This document shows positions 9,060 through 19,186 of a DNA stretch of 63,452 nucleotides, one piece after another. This DNA is from Bradyrhizobium sp. (GTDB taxonomy: Bacteria; Pseudomonadota; Alphaproteobacteria; Rhizobiales; Xanthobacteraceae). The position numbers and the translations under genes were made by a program. The notes beneath the pieces were generated by a model, which was not told where the DNA came from, did no database searches, and saw only the letters and a list, made by a program, of their open reading frames with translations. The stretch is taken from positions 1 to 63,452 of the forward strand of contig NZ_SSNA01000038.1 in NCBI RefSeq assembly GCF_004799445.1, in the 5' to 3' direction. The first letter of the stretch is position 1. Each line of letters opens with the position of its first letter.

Positions 9060-9423
9060 AGGCTCGCGGCTCCTTTGACGTGAATCGAGGGCCATCTCCA
9101 TGGCATAAGGACCCCGGGTTGCCGCAAGCCCCGTCTTGGCATAGACAATGATAGCGGGAGATGCGGCGACTTCCTCCTACTCAACTTTCAGCGACAAACT
9201 GAGACAGGCGACAGCCTGACGTTTGATGTTCGTCGGTCGGCGGGAGCGGCTTCAACTTCCCGTTCGCCGGTCCGTCCGCTTTTGGCCGATCAGCTTCGTG
9301 AGCGGAACGGCGGGGATGGGGTCGTGGGCGGAAATTCAAACTGAGACACTACCGGCGACCGAAGTTGCCTGCCGGGCAGGAGTGGGGCAAAGTTGACGCC
9401 GCACAATCTGGACAGGGTACGTC
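9060..9423. other. Gene-free stretch: arr upstream DNA, element end and hldD leader
   Basis: No convincing gene is present. The interval holds the arr ribosome site (rc of 9070-9076) and 5' DNA, the right inverted repeat at 9331-9353 and 70 bases of native leader before hldD. A short run around 9220-9290 (TGATGTTCG, TCCGTCCGCTTTTGGCC) weakly resembles the interspersed repeats seen at 25069 and 61212. Confidence 0.5.
9331..9353 (-). repeat. Right terminal inverted repeat of the arr element
   Basis: The complement of 8550-8572 with one C/T difference. It is followed by GGCGACCG, a near copy of the bases that precede the left end. Confidence 0.8.
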
Positions 9424-10404
9424 ATGCTGCTGGTGACCGGGGGCGCCGGTTTTATCGGATCGAATCTGGTGGCCGCGCTCAATCAGGCGGGCCGCGCCGA
9501 CGTCGCCGTGTGCGACGTGCTCGGGCATGACGGCAAATGGCGCAATCTCGCCAAGCGCCAGTTGGCCGACATCGTGCCGCCGGCGGAGTTGCTCGCCTGG
9601 CTGAAGGGCCGCCGGCTCGACGCCGTCATCCATCTCGGCGCCATTTCGGAAACCACGGCAACCGATGGCGATCTGGTAATCGAGACCAATTTTCGTCTCT
9701 CGATGCGGCTTTTGGACTGGTGCACCGCGAACGCGACGCCGTTCATCTACGCGTCCTCGGCCTCGACCTATGGCGACGGCGCGCAGGGCTTTCGTGACGA
9801 TTCCTCCGTGGAGGCCCTGAAGGCGTTACGGCCGATGAATCTGTACGGCTGGAGCAAGCATCTGTTCGACATGGCGGTGGCGGAGCGCGCGGCCCGGTCC
9901 GACAAGCTGCCGCCGCAATGGGCCGGCCTGAAATTCTTCAACGTGTTCGGCCCCAACGAATACCACAAGGGCACGATGATGAGCGTGCTGGCGCGGCGCT
10001 TCGATGACATCCGGGCCGGCCGCGTCGTGGAGCTGTTCAAGTCGCATCGCGACGGTATCGCCGACGGCGATCAGCGGCGCGATTTTATCTATGTCGACGA
10101 TGTGGTGCGGGTGATGATGTGGCTGCTCTCGACGCCGTCGGTCTCGGGCCTCTTCAACGTCGGCACCGGCAAGGCCCGCAGCTTCAGGGACCTGATGCTT
10201 TCGGCCTATGCCGCGCTCGGCACGGTTCCGAATCTCCGCTACGTCGACATGCCGCTCTCGATCCGCGACAGCTACCAGTACTTTACTGAAAGCAATGTCG
10301 ATCGGCTCACGCGCGCCGGCTATAATGGCGGCTTCACGACGCTGGAAGAGGCGGTCGACCTCTACATCAAGGGCTTCCTCGATCGCGCCGATCGCTTTCG
10401 CTGA
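9424..10404 (+). CDS. hldD: ADP-L-glycero-D-manno-heptose 6-epimerase
   Basis: A 326-residue extended short-chain dehydrogenase that epimerises ADP-D,D-heptose to ADP-L,D-heptose, the donor used by WaaF. The start reads straight into the NADP-binding GGAGFIGSNLVAAL. The catalytic triad region is SSASTYGDG and YGWSKHLFD around residue 140, and FNVFGPNEYHKGTM and RRDFIYVDDVV are typical of HldD. The closest upstream DNA is the right end of the arr element, so the native promoter may be displaced. hldE follows after a 117-base gap holding a repeat. Confidence 0.93.
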   Translation: MLLVTGGAGFIGSNLVAALNQAGRADVAVCDVLGHDGKWRNLAKRQLADIVPPAELLAWLKGRRLDAVIHLGAISETTATDGDLVIETNFRLSMRLLDWCTANATPFIYASSASTYGDGAQGFRDDSSVEALKALRPMNLYGWSKHLFDMAVAERAARSDKLPPQWAGLKFFNVFGPNEYHKGTMMSVLARRFDDIRAGRVVELFKSHRDGIADGDQRRDFIYVDDVVRVMMWLLSTPSVSGLFNVGTGKARSFRDLMLSAYAALGTVPNLRYVDMPLSIRDSYQYFTESNVDRLTRAGYNGGFTTLEEAVDLYIKGFLDRADRFR

Positions 10405-10409
10405 CGGCC

Positions 10410-10470
10410 GGAGCATGATCCGAAAAAAGTGGGAACCGGTTTTTCGAAAAGATCATGCTCAAACAAAAGA
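10410..10470. repeat. GAGCATGATCCG-type palindromic repeat, copy 1
   Basis: The arms GAGCATGATC and GATCATGCTC surround GTGGGAACCGGTTTTTCGAAAA. The same element occurs at 30205 and a relative at 34431. It lies between hldD and hldE and could form a hairpin in the intercistronic RNA. A second short palindromic stretch (ATCATGATC, GGTCATGATC) follows to about 10510. Confidence 0.8.
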
Positions 10471-10521
10471 TGAGATCATGATCCGATCCAATCGGGTCAT
10501 GATCGTGGGATAACGCAAAAG

Positions 10522-11994
10522 ATGTTCGATTTTGAAGCCCTGACCGATGCGATCGCCCGCCAGACCGTGCTCTGCGTCGGCGATCTCATGCTCGATGAAT
10601 TCGTCTATGGCGAGGTGTCGCGGATTTCGCCGGAAGCGCCGGCGCCGGTGATCGCCGTGCAGCGGAGCGAGACCAATATCGGCGGCGCCGGCAACGTCGC
10701 GCGCAATGTCGCCTCGCTCGGCGCGCGCTGCATCTTCGTCGGGCTGATCGGCGAGGACGACGCGGGAAGGCAGCTGAAAGCCGCGCTGGCAAGGCAAAGC
10801 GGGATCGAAAGCGTGCTGGTGTGCGATGCCGCGCGGCCGACGACGCGAAAGGTGCGTTTCGTCTCCGAGCATTTCTCCACCCACATGCTGCGCGCCGACT
10901 GGGAACTGGCGCAGCCGGCCAGCGCCGACATCGAGCAGAAACTGATCGACGCCATTTTGCCGCAGCTCGCCCGCGCCGACATCGTGCTGTTGTCCGACTA
11001 TGCCAAGGGCGTGCTGACGGCGCGGGTGATCCGCAACGTCATCGATGCCGCGCGCAAGCTCGCCAAGCCGGTGATCGTCGATCCCAAGAGCGCCAATTTC
11101 GCGATCTATCGCGGCGCGACGCTGCTCACGCCCAACCGCAAGGAGTTCGCGGAAGCGACCCGAAGCCGCGCGGATTCGCAAGACAGCATCGCCGATGCGG
11201 CCAGGGACGCGATGCAGCTGGCGGACTGCGAGGCCATGCTGGTGACGCAGAGCGAGCACGGCATGACGCTGGTGCCGCGCAAGGGCGAGCCGATCCATGT
11301 GCCCGCCCATCCGGTCAAGGTGCGCGACGTCTCGGGCGCCGGCGACACCGTCGCCGCGACGCTCGCGGTGGTGATTGCGGCGGGAGCCGGCTGGGAAACC
11401 GCGCTGCGGATGGCGAACGCGGCGGCGGCCGTCGCGGTCAGCAAGAAGGGCACGGCCAGCGTGACAGCGGCGGAGTTGCGGCGAAGAATCCTGCCGCATG
11501 CCTTTCTCGCCGCGGAAGACAAGATTGTCGCCGAAGGCGGCGACCTCGACGCGCAGCTTCAGGATTGGCGCAAGCATGGCTTGAGGGTCGGGTTCACCAA
11601 TGGCTGTTTCGACATCCTGCATCCCGGCCACGTCAAGGTCCTGACCGCGGCGCGCGCGGCCTGCGACCGCCTGATCGTGGGCCTGAACAGCGACGCATCG
11701 GTGAAGCGGCTGAAGGGCGAGGGACGTCCGGTCCAGGACGAGCGCGCGCGCGCCGAAGTGCTGGCGGCGCTGGAGGCGGTCGATCTCGTGGTGATCTTCG
11801 AGGAAGACACGCCGATCGGGCTGATCAGCGCGATCAAGCCAAGTGTGCTGGTGAAGGGTGGCGACTATACCCCCGAACAGGTCGTCGGCCGCGAGATCGT
11901 CGAGGCCCATGGCGGTGAAGTGCTGCTGGTCGAGGTTCTGCCCGGCTTCAGCACGACCTCGCTGGTCGATCGCGCGCGGGCAAGCAAGGCGTGA
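10522..11994 (+). CDS. hldE: Bifunctional heptose 7-phosphate kinase / heptose 1-phosphate adenylyltransferase
   Basis: A 490-residue fusion. The PfkB-type kinase domain covers about residues 1-320, with [20 protein letters not shown], the GGAGNVARN motif and the anion-hole [11 protein letters not shown] near residue 273. A nucleotidyltransferase domain follows from about residue 350, with [14 protein letters not shown] carrying the HxGH motif. Together they phosphorylate heptose 7-phosphate at C1 and, after GmhB, form ADP-heptose. Its stop overlaps the GTG of the O-antigen ligase gene by four bases (GTGA), implying translational coupling. Confidence 0.94.
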   Translation: MFDFEALTDAIARQTVLCVGDLMLDEFVYGEVSRISPEAPAPVIAVQRSETNIGGAGNVARNVASLGARCIFVGLIGEDDAGRQLKAALARQSGIESVLVCDAARPTTRKVRFVSEHFSTHMLRADWELAQPASADIEQKLIDAILPQLARADIVLLSDYAKGVLTARVIRNVIDAARKLAKPVIVDPKSANFAIYRGATLLTPNRKEFAEATRSRADSQDSIADAARDAMQLADCEAMLVTQSEHGMTLVPRKGEPIHVPAHPVKVRDVSGAGDTVAATLAVVIAAGAGWETALRMANAAAAVAVSKKGTASVTAAELRRRILPHAFLAAEDKIVAEGGDLDAQLQDWRKHGLRVGFTNGCFDILHPGHVKVLTAARAACDRLIVGLNSDASVKRLKGEGRPVQDERARAEVLAALEAVDLVVIFEEDTPIGLISAIKPSVLVKGGDYTPEQVVGREIVEAHGGEVLLVEVLPGFSTTSLVDRARASKA

Positions 11995-13280
11995 GCGTCG
12001 TGGCGCAGGAATCGCTGGGCGCGCTGTTGTGGAGGCTGTGGCGCGACCCGGCCGCTTGGATCACGACCACGGATATTTTCGTCGTCCTGATCGCGGTTTC
12101 GCTGCCGTGGTCGACGTCGCTGGTCGCGATCTTTGCGGTCGCAGCACTGGTGACTATGGCGCCTGCCTTCGATGCGAAAGCTTTCCTGCAATCGCTGAAG
12201 CGTCCGATTTCCATCATGCCGGTCGCGCTGTTTGCCCTCGCGCTGGTCGGAACATTGTGGTCGGACGCGCCATGGCCGGCGCGCTTCTATGCGGTCAACC
12301 CGGCGGTAAAGCTGCTCGTGCTGCCTGTGCTGTTCTATCATTTCGAACGCTCGGCGCGCGGTCTCTGGGTATTTGTCGCGTTTCTGGTTTCCTGCACCCT
12401 GCTGATGGCGATGTCGTGGATCGTGGCGTTCCACCCGGACCTCACGCTCAAGACCTTCGACCCGCAGCGCGGCATCTTCGTCAAGAACTATATCGACCAG
12501 AGCCAGGAGTTTGCGCTGTGCGCGGTAGCGCTCGCCTATCCGGTCATCTCGCTGCTGCGCGCCCGACGAATTCGGCCGGCGTTGCTGCTTGGCGCCATCG
12601 CGTTGAGCCTGGTCGTCAACATGGCGTTCGTGATCGTTTCGCGGACGGCGATGGTCACCATGCCGATCATGCTGGCGGTGTTCGCGCTCTTGCACCTGAA
12701 ATGGCGAACCAACGTCATCATCGCATGCGCCGTGATGGCGCTGGCGGCGCTGGCCTGGGTAGCGTCGCCGCAGTTGCGCAAGACCACCGGGACTTTTTTG
12801 CGGGATTATCAATTGTACAAGGAGAAAAACATCCCGACGTCGATCGGCCTGCGGCTGGAATACTGGCAGAAGTCGATGCGGCTGTTTGCCGAAGCTCCGA
12901 TCATCGGGCACGGTACCGGGTCGACGCGCGGACTGTTCGAGCAGGCCGCGGTCGGCCAGGTCGGCGCCGCCGCCGATGTTGTCGGCAATCCGCATAACCA
13001 GACCCTGAACATCGCGGTGCAGTGGGGCGTGGTTGGAATCGTCGTGCTATATGCGATGTGGCTCTCGCATCTGCTGCTGTTCCGCGGCGAGGGTCTGGTG
13101 GCGTGGATCGGTTTGCTGGTCGTCGTACAGAATATCTTTACCTCGCTGTTCAATTCGCATTTGTTCGATTTCCACGAAGGCTGGATGTACGTGTTGGGCG
13201 TCGGTGTCGCCGGCGGGATGGTGCTGAAGGCAGGTTCGCGCGAATCGAGGCCGGAATCCGGGGCCTTCGTCAGATCATGA
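11991..13280 (+). CDS. O-antigen ligase family protein (Wzy_C)
   Basis: A 429-residue polytopic membrane protein with about eleven hydrophobic segments and a large periplasmic loop around residues 255-345. That loop contains [16 protein letters not shown], a typical O-ligase landmark, followed by [11 protein letters not shown] and [14 protein letters not shown], the latter carrying the conserved histidine. WaaL-type enzymes join undecaprenyl-linked O antigen to lipid A-core in the periplasm; Wzy polymerases share the domain. Coupling to hldE and the core genes around it favours a ligase. The start is a GTG inside the hldE stop. Confidence 0.87.
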   Translation: MSVVAQESLGALLWRLWRDPAAWITTTDIFVVLIAVSLPWSTSLVAIFAVAALVTMAPAFDAKAFLQSLKRPISIMPVALFALALVGTLWSDAPWPARFYAVNPAVKLLVLPVLFYHFERSARGLWVFVAFLVSCTLLMAMSWIVAFHPDLTLKTFDPQRGIFVKNYIDQSQEFALCAVALAYPVISLLRARRIRPALLLGAIALSLVVNMAFVIVSRTAMVTMPIMLAVFALLHLKWRTNVIIACAVMALAALAWVASPQLRKTTGTFLRDYQLYKEKNIPTSIGLRLEYWQKSMRLFAEAPIIGHGTGSTRGLFEQAAVGQVGAAADVVGNPHNQTLNIAVQWGVVGIVVLYAMWLSHLLLFRGEGLVAWIGLLVVVQNIFTSLFNSHLFDFHEGWMYVLGVGVAGGMVLKAGSRESRPESGAFVRS

Positions 13281-13362
13281 CAACTGGCCTGCGCGCGCGA
13301 GATAGGCTATCAGCAGCCTCGCAACGGCATAATTCGAGCATTCCCCTTCAACAGTCAGCGAC

Positions 13363-15327
13363 ATGATCCGCCAGCCAAATCTGACCCTGCGCAACGCACT
13401 GATTGCAACGCACGACGCGCTGGCGAGCGCGTTTGCGCTGCTGGCGAGTTTCTATCTGCGTTTCGAAGGCGATCTTCTGACCGATCGTCTGCCGCTGCTG
13501 TTCCGGATCCTTCCCTTTTTCATCGTGTTCAGCGTGGTGGTTTGCTACGCCTTCCACCTGACCACCGCGAAATGGCGATTCATCTCGCTTCCCGATGCGC
13601 TGAACATATTGCGTGCCTCCACCGTGCTGGCGGTCGCGCTGCTGGTGCTGGACTATATTTTTGTCGCCCCCAACGTTCACGGGATGCCGGTGGCGCCGAA
13701 TCTTCAGGGCGCGTTCTTTTTCGGCAAGGTGACCATCATTCTGTTCTGGTTTCTGGAGGTGTCCGGCCTCAGCGCCTTGCGCTTCGCCTACCGCTATTTC
13801 CGCTATACGCGGGTGCGGCACCACGCGATGGCGGAGGACGCGGCGGCGACGCTGCTGGTCGGCCGCGCCGCAGACGCTGAAATCCTGCTGCGCGGAATCG
13901 AAAGCGGCGCCGTCAAGCGGATCTGGCCGGTCGGCCTGTTGTCGCCGTCTGCCGCCGACCGCGGCCAGCTGATCCGGAACATCCCGGTGCTCGGCGGCAT
14001 CGACGATATCGAGGACGTGATCGCCGATTTCGCAAGGCGCAACAAGCCAATCGCGCGGGTTGTGATGACGCCTTCGGCATTCGACCCCGAGGCGCGGCCC
14101 GAATCCGTGCTGATGCGGGCGCGCCGGCTCGGGCTGATTGTCAGCCGCCTGCCGTCGCTGGAGAGCGGGGATGCGCCACGATTGACGACCGTCGTGGTCG
14201 AGGACCTGTTGCTGCGCCCTAGCGAAAAAATCGATTATGCGCGTCTCGAAGCCCTGGTGAAAGGCAAGGCGATCATCGTCACCGGCGGCGGCGGTTCGAT
14301 CGGTTCGGAGATTTGCGACCGCGTCGTGACATTCGGTGCCGCGCGACTGCTGGTGATCGAGAATTCGGAACCGGCGCTCTATGCGATCACCGAGGCGCTC
14401 GCGGCGCACGACACCACCGCGGTGATCGAGGGGCGGGTGGCGGATATCCGTGATCGCGAGCGCATCCAGCGGCTGATGAATGAATTCAAGCCGGATATCG
14501 TGTTTCACGCCGCGGCCCTCAAGCATGTGCCGATTCTCGAGCGCGACTGGAGCGAAGGCGTCAAGACCAATATTTTCGGATCGGTGAATGTCGCCGATGC
14601 GGCATTGGCGGCGGGCGCCGGTGCGATGGTGATGATCTCCACCGACAAGGCGATCGAGCCGGTGTCGATGCTGGGTCTGACCAAGCGGTTCGCCGAGATG
14701 TATTGCCAGGCGCTCGATCATGACCTGGCCGCCGAGCCCGATGGCAAGTCGCGGATGCGGCTTATTTCCGTGAGGTTCGGCAATGTGCTGGCGTCCAACG
14801 GATCGGTGGTGCCGAAGTTCAAGGCCCAGATCGAGGCGGGCGGCCCGGTGACGGTCACCCATCCCGACATGGTCAGGTATTTCATGACGATCCGCGAAGC
14901 CTGCGACCTGGTGATTACGGCTGCCGCCCACGCAATGGCGCCGGTGCGTCCGGACGTTTCGGTCTATGTGCTCAACATGGGGCAGCCGGTCAAAATCGTC
15001 GATCTCGCCGAGCGCATGATCCGGCTTTCCGGCCTGCAGCCGGGCCACGATATCGATATCGTTTTCACGGGAATGCGGCCGGGAGAACGGTTGAACGAAA
15101 TCCTGTTCGCGAACGAGGAGCCGGCGATCGAGATCGGCGTCGCCGGCGTCATGGCGGCCAAGCCCAACGAACCGCCGATGCAGTCGCTGCGCAAGTGGAT
15201 CGCAACGCTTGAGCAGGCGATTGCCCGGGATGACCGGGCCACCATCAAGGCCGTGTTGAAGGATGCGGTCCCGGAATTCGGCTCGCCAGCGCCGGCCGAA
15301 CAGGCTTTATCCTCAGGACAATCCTGA
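13363..15327 (+). CDS. CapD/WbpM-like nucleoside-diphosphate-sugar 4,6-dehydratase
   Basis: A 654-residue inner-membrane protein. Four hydrophobic segments fill about residues 15-140, a CoA-binding-like Rossmann region follows, and the catalytic short-chain dehydrogenase domain starts near residue 300 with VTGGGGSIGSEICDR. ISTDKAIEPVSMLGLTKRFAE and the C-terminal GMRPGERLNEIL are hallmarks of the family, which makes UDP-4-keto-6-deoxy-GlcNAc for O antigens or capsules. The product sugar is not known. It ends 15 bases inside the convergent GT2 gene, and an 82-base gap separates it from the ligase gene. Confidence 0.9.
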   Translation: MIRQPNLTLRNALIATHDALASAFALLASFYLRFEGDLLTDRLPLLFRILPFFIVFSVVVCYAFHLTTAKWRFISLPDALNILRASTVLAVALLVLDYIFVAPNVHGMPVAPNLQGAFFFGKVTIILFWFLEVSGLSALRFAYRYFRYTRVRHHAMAEDAAATLLVGRAADAEILLRGIESGAVKRIWPVGLLSPSAADRGQLIRNIPVLGGIDDIEDVIADFARRNKPIARVVMTPSAFDPEARPESVLMRARRLGLIVSRLPSLESGDAPRLTTVVVEDLLLRPSEKIDYARLEALVKGKAIIVTGGGGSIGSEICDRVVTFGAARLLVIENSEPALYAITEALAAHDTTAVIEGRVADIRDRERIQRLMNEFKPDIVFHAAALKHVPILERDWSEGVKTNIFGSVNVADAALAAGAGAMVMISTDKAIEPVSMLGLTKRFAEMYCQALDHDLAAEPDGKSRMRLISVRFGNVLASNGSVVPKFKAQIEAGGPVTVTHPDMVRYFMTIREACDLVITAAAHAMAPVRPDVSVYVLNMGQPVKIVDLAERMIRLSGLQPGHDIDIVFTGMRPGERLNEILFANEEPAIEIGVAGVMAAKPNEPPMQSLRKWIATLEQAIARDDRATIKAVLKDAVPEFGSPAPAEQALSSGQS

Positions 15328-16068
15328 TTTGCGGATTTGAAGGATCCGCCTGAGAAAACGCAGGAAAAACGCGGCGTCGATGATGGGGGCGTTCAAATGC
15401 ACGCGGCGTGATCGCAGGCATTCGAGATTTCCCCGCAGCGTCACGCGCCAGCCTCGCGTGCTGATACCGCCCATCTGAAAGTCCGCGACGACGCGGGGAA
15501 TGTAGCGCACGCGAAAGTCATTCAGCGCGAGGGCTCGCAGCATGTAGTCATAGTCCGCGGTGGTGATGTAGCTCAGATCGTATTCGCCGACCCGCTGGGC
15601 GACTTCCCTGCGCATGTAGAAGGTCGGATGGGGAGGTACCCAGCCCAGCTGAAATGAATAGCGGTGGAACGTGCCGCCCCGCCATGAACGGACCATGCGC
15701 TTGGTTTGGTGGTCGGTCACCATATTGAGGTCGCCATACACGATGTCGGCGTCCTGCATCGCCGCGGCGATGTCGCCGAGCGCGTCCGGATCGTGGAATG
15801 TATCGTCTGAATTGAGGAACCCGAGGGCATCGCCCTGAAACAGGCGAAAGCCCTTGTTCATGGCGTCGTAGACGCCCTCATCGTTCTCCGAGACAACCCG
15901 TATCGCGTCAGAACCGAATGACTCGATGATTTTCAATGTCGCGTCGGTTGATCCGCCGTCGACCACCAGCATTTCCTTTTCTGAATGTTTCTGCGCGAGA
16001 AAAGATTCAAGCGTAAACGCAATGGTCGCCTCTGAATTGTAGCTGGCTGTGACGACACTGATCTTCAT
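15313..16068 (-). CDS. Glycosyltransferase family 2
   Basis: A 251-residue GT-A glycosyltransferase resembling WcaA/colanic-type enzymes. VTASYNSEATIAFTLESFL opens the nucleotide-binding domain, VVDGGSTDATLKII follows, GFLNSDDTFHDPDAL carries the DxD-equivalent metal site near residue 88, and TADYDYMLRAL gives the catalytic acidic residue. It probably adds a sugar to O-antigen or exopolysaccharide at the cytoplasmic membrane; donor and acceptor are unknown. It overlaps the CapD-like gene by 15 bases tail to tail and lies 130 bases downstream of the membrane protein gene. Confidence 0.88.
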   Translation of the reverse strand: MKISVVTASYNSEATIAFTLESFLAQKHSEKEMLVVDGGSTDATLKIIESFGSDAIRVVSENDEGVYDAMNKGFRLFQGDALGFLNSDDTFHDPDALGDIAAAMQDADIVYGDLNMVTDHQTKRMVRSWRGGTFHRYSFQLGWVPPHPTFYMRREVAQRVGEYDLSYITTADYDYMLRALALNDFRVRYIPRVVADFQMGGISTRGWRVTLRGNLECLRSRRVHLNAPIIDAAFFLRFLRRILQIRKSGLS

Positions 16069-16198
16069 CGGGATTTCAAGACGGCATTCTGGTTGCGAAG
16101 GTCGAACAGGCGACGCGTTTGTTCCGGCTCATCACATAGTGGAGCCTTCGGTTCGTCAAGTTAACAGAACGCCGCAACGGCGGCGCTGGCAGCGCTCG

Positions 16199-17173
16199 TT
16201 ATTCCGGCACCTCGATCGGCGCGGCGCCCCGCGCGGCTTTTTCGGCGGAGAAAATCCATACCAGCCCGCCGAAGCCACCGACAATAAACGATACCGCGCC
16301 AAGCAGCAGCGAAATGTTGATGCCTTCATTCGTCATCAGTCCGGCATATCCGAAGGCCAGCCCCATCGTGGCCTCGCGGACGCCCCAGCCTGCGATCGAG
16401 ATCGGTAGCATCGTGATCAGCATCACCGGCGGAATCAGCTGGAAAGTCTGGCCGAACCCCACCGGTGCGGCGATCGATTGAACCACGCACCAGGCGATGA
16501 CGACGGCCAAAACGTGAACCAGCAGCGACAGCACCGCGATGATGGGTCCATGCTGGCGGCTGAAGATGACCCGGTTCGCGATCACCGCGCAGGCGTGCAG
16601 ATGATGCGTTCCCCACCAGCGCCTCAGCCAGGGCCAGGGCAGCACGCCGAGCAGGAGAAATCCCGCCCCGCCGGCAAGCGCGGCGAAATCGACCACCAGC
16701 AACGCCGATCGGCCGTAGCGATCGCCGATCAGGTTATAGCTCCACGGCAGGCTCGCGACGATGATGATCGCAAGCGCGATCAGGCCGATGGCGCGGTCGA
16801 CGAAGATCGAATAGGTCGCCGCGCGCCATCCGGCGCCGCCGCGCGCCACCAGCCACAGCCGCACCGCGTCGCCGCCGATCGAGGATGGCAGTGTCTGGTT
16901 GAAGAACGTCCCGATCAGATTGAAGCGCATCGCCTGCCGGGTGGCGAGCGGCGCGCCGCATTCGGCGCTGACCACGCGCCATCGCAGGACGCCGACGAAG
17001 ATCTGAAGGAAGGTCACGGCGATCGCAAGGCCGAGCCAGCCCAGGCTCGCAACATCGATACGCGAGGCGAGGTCGGAAAAATTCGCCTTGCGGAGCGCGA
17101 GATAAAGCAGCGCTGCGGAGACCAGTATTTTTATCGTTGAAAGCAGGATCCGGCGCATTTCGCCCGCGCTCAC
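16199..17173 (-). CDS. Lysylphosphatidylglycerol-synthase-like membrane protein (UPF0104)
   Basis: A 324-residue membrane protein with about eight hydrophobic segments. It matches the LPG_synthase_TM / YbhN family: NLIGTFFNQTLPSSIGGDAVRLWLV near residue 85 and ISIAGWGVREATMGLAF near residue 265 are its conserved loops. The aminoacyl-transfer domain of MprF is absent, so lysyl-lipid synthesis is not implied; family members in polysaccharide clusters may move or hold lipid-linked intermediates. The start is a GTG at 17173; an ATG five codons in is an alternative. Confidence 0.85.
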   Translation of the reverse strand: MSAGEMRRILLSTIKILVSAALLYLALRKANFSDLASRIDVASLGWLGLAIAVTFLQIFVGVLRWRVVSAECGAPLATRQAMRFNLIGTFFNQTLPSSIGGDAVRLWLVARGGAGWRAATYSIFVDRAIGLIALAIIIVASLPWSYNLIGDRYGRSALLVVDFAALAGGAGFLLLGVLPWPWLRRWWGTHHLHACAVIANRVIFSRQHGPIIAVLSLLVHVLAVVIAWCVVQSIAAPVGFGQTFQLIPPVMLITMLPISIAGWGVREATMGLAFGYAGLMTNEGINISLLLGAVSFIVGGFGGLVWIFSAEKAARGAAPIEVPE

Positions 17174-17560
17174 CAGGTCTGGAGGACGTCAAAAGACTGC
17201 GCAACTCGACGCCGCGCGCCGAACTTCGGCGTCTTGGTATGGTTTTAAAGCCAATCTGGCAATAGCCGCTTAACTGGGTGTTGCGGGCCCCGCAACGGGG
17301 CAGCTAAACAGGCCATCTGGCGCGGTTCCGGGGCATTGGTAATCACCAACCGGAGTTAACCCAAAAGTAAACTCCCCGCAGCGGGAGTTGGGTCGGGCGA
17401 TGGTAAAGGATATGTTGCCGATAGCCCGGCGACGTCATCAGGCTGCCGTCAATGTCGGAGATTTGACGCATGATCTCGGTATTTGGTCCGGGATCTCGAT
17501 GAAGGACAATATGCCCGATTTTCGCGTAGCATCGTGGCCACTGGAATGTGTGAGGCGCTG
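17174..17560. other. Divergent promoter region before manC
   Basis: 387 bases without a convincing gene between the minus-strand membrane protein gene and manC. A small hairpin lies at 17370-17389 (AACTCCC-cgcagc-GGGAGTT) with no T tract. In-frame codons run from 17483 into manC but lack family similarity, so they are treated as leader. Confidence 0.5.
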
Positions 17561-18973
17561 ATGGACAGAAAAATTGTTCCACTGATCATGTGCGGCGGCG
17601 CCGGGACGCGGTTATGGCCGGCCTCGCGCGAGGTTCGTCCGAAACAGTTCCTGTCCCTGTTCGGCACCCGCTCGACATTTCAGGATACGATGCTGCGGGT
17701 GTCGGACCCGACGCTGTTCGAGCGTCCCATCGTCATTACCAACGCCGCGTATCGCTTCATGGTGCTGGAGCAACTGGCCGAGATCGGGCTTGAGGCCGAT
17801 GTTCTGCTGGAGCCGATGCGGCGGGATTCCGGACCTGCGATCGCCGCCGGCGCGGCGTTTGCACAAATGCGCGGCAACGATGCGGTGGTTCTGGCGCTCG
17901 CCGCCGATCACGTCGTCGGCGATACCGCGGCCTTTGTCGCGGCCTGCCGGGAGGGACTTGTGGCGGCGGATGCGGGGCGCATCGTGACGTTCGGCGTTCA
18001 GCCGGAACGCGCCGCCACCGAATATGGCTATATCAGCCCGGGCGAAGTGGTGTCCGGCAAAGTTCGTGCGGTCACGAAATTCGTCGAAAAGCCGGATCCG
18101 GCGACGGCTGCCGAATACATCAAGGCCGGTTACCTCTGGAACAGCGGCAACTTCATGTTTCGTGCCGCCGTTCTGCTCGATGAATACCGCAACTTCGATG
18201 CCGAAAGCGTGCAAGCCGTTTGCGATGCCGTCACCAAAGCAGGGCGCGATCTCGGATTCGTGACGCTCGACGCCGGTTCATTCGGATCGGCGAAGGCGAT
18301 CTCGATCGACTATGCCGTCATGGAAAAGACCTCGCGCGCCGCGGTCGTGCCGGTGGCGTGCGGATGGTCCGATGTCGGCTCCTGGCACGCGGTGTGGGAG
18401 CTGTCGGACAAGGACGCCCAGGGCAACGCGGCGCAGGGCGCGGCGGTGTTCGAGGATTCCCGCAACTGCAACGTCTCGACCGACAGGGCGCTGGTGGCGC
18501 TGGAAGGCGTCGACGATCTGGTCGTGGTGGCGACGCAGGACGCGGTGCTGGTGTCGCGTCAAAAGGATGCCAACGGACTGAAGCGGCTGGTGGCGAAGCT
18601 GAAGACGGTCGCACCGCAGGTGACGGAGGATCACCTCAGGGTGCATCGCCCCTGGGGTTCGTATCAATCGGTTGACATGGGCGAGCGGCACCAGGTCAAG
18701 CGCATCGTGGTGAAGCCCGGCGGCCGGCTCTCGCTGCAGAAGCATCACCATCGCTCCGAGCACTGGATCGTGGTGCGCGGCACCGCGCGCGTGACGGTCA
18801 ACGAAGCCGTCAAGATCGTGCACGAGAACGAATCGATCTATATCCCGATCGGCGCCGTTCACCGGCTGGAGAATCCGGGCAAGATCCTGCTGGAACTGAT
18901 CGAGGTTCAGACCGGGAGCTATCTCGGTGAGGACGACATCATCCGCATCGAGGATGACTACCAGCGCTCCTGA
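17561..18973 (+). CDS. manC: Mannose-1-phosphate guanylyltransferase / mannose-6-phosphate isomerase
   Basis: A 470-residue bifunctional type II enzyme. The N-terminal GDP-mannose pyrophosphorylase domain shows IMCGGAGTRLWPASR and the signature FVEKPDPATAAEYI. The C-terminal cupin isomerase domain, from about residue 345, shows RPWGSYQSVD, KPGGRLSLQKHHHRSEHWIV and YIPIGAVHRLENPG, with the metal-binding histidines intact. It makes GDP-mannose for LPS or exopolysaccharide. The ATG at 17561 is used: GAGG lies five bases upstream and the protein starts directly at the family N-terminus. Confidence 0.93.
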   Translation: MDRKIVPLIMCGGAGTRLWPASREVRPKQFLSLFGTRSTFQDTMLRVSDPTLFERPIVITNAAYRFMVLEQLAEIGLEADVLLEPMRRDSGPAIAAGAAFAQMRGNDAVVLALAADHVVGDTAAFVAACREGLVAADAGRIVTFGVQPERAATEYGYISPGEVVSGKVRAVTKFVEKPDPATAAEYIKAGYLWNSGNFMFRAAVLLDEYRNFDAESVQAVCDAVTKAGRDLGFVTLDAGSFGSAKAISIDYAVMEKTSRAAVVPVACGWSDVGSWHAVWELSDKDAQGNAAQGAAVFEDSRNCNVSTDRALVALEGVDDLVVVATQDAVLVSRQKDANGLKRLVAKLKTVAPQVTEDHLRVHRPWGSYQSVDMGERHQVKRIVVKPGGRLSLQKHHHRSEHWIVVRGTARVTVNEAVKIVHENESIYIPIGAVHRLENPGKILLELIEVQTGSYLGEDDIIRIEDDYQRS

Positions 18974-19186
18974 GGGGTCCGGCTCGCGGCCAGCGAGTCG
19001 AATCGAGGGGCGAAAAAATAACGGGAATCGATATTTCCCGCCCCTGATCCAGCGTGTAATTCTTTGAATCAAAACGTGTTTGGGCAAGTACGCCAATCAT
19101 TCGCCACACCTGTGGCGACGTGCTAGAGAACCCACGGCGCAGGGATGCGGTTGGGGCGCCTCCTTAAGGTATTGGGGTTGAACTAA

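Larger units (their letters stand above)
8550..9353. mobile_element. Non-autonomous element with terminal inverted repeats, carrying arr
   Basis: About 804 bp bounded by 23-bp inverted repeats differing at one base: the left end reads GGTAGTGTCTCAATTTGAAT.., and the right end is its complement with one C/T change. No transposase gene is inside; the only gene is arr. The flanks GCCGACCG (8542-8549) and GGCGACCG (9354-9361) match at seven of eight bases and could be a target duplication. Alternatively the duplicated target is just TA (8552-8553 and 9350-9351) within a CCGG-TA-CCGG palindrome, as for IS630/mariner elements. It sits between the divergent waaF and hldD genes. Confidence 0.7.

Noticed and set aside
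10459..11910. Minus-strand 483-codon frame opposite hldE
   Set aside because: Antisense of a full-length, motif-complete HldE; no family resemblance.
13348..15048. Minus-strand 566-codon frame opposite the CapD-like gene
   Set aside because: Antisense shadow; His/Arg/Asp-rich composition and no domain.
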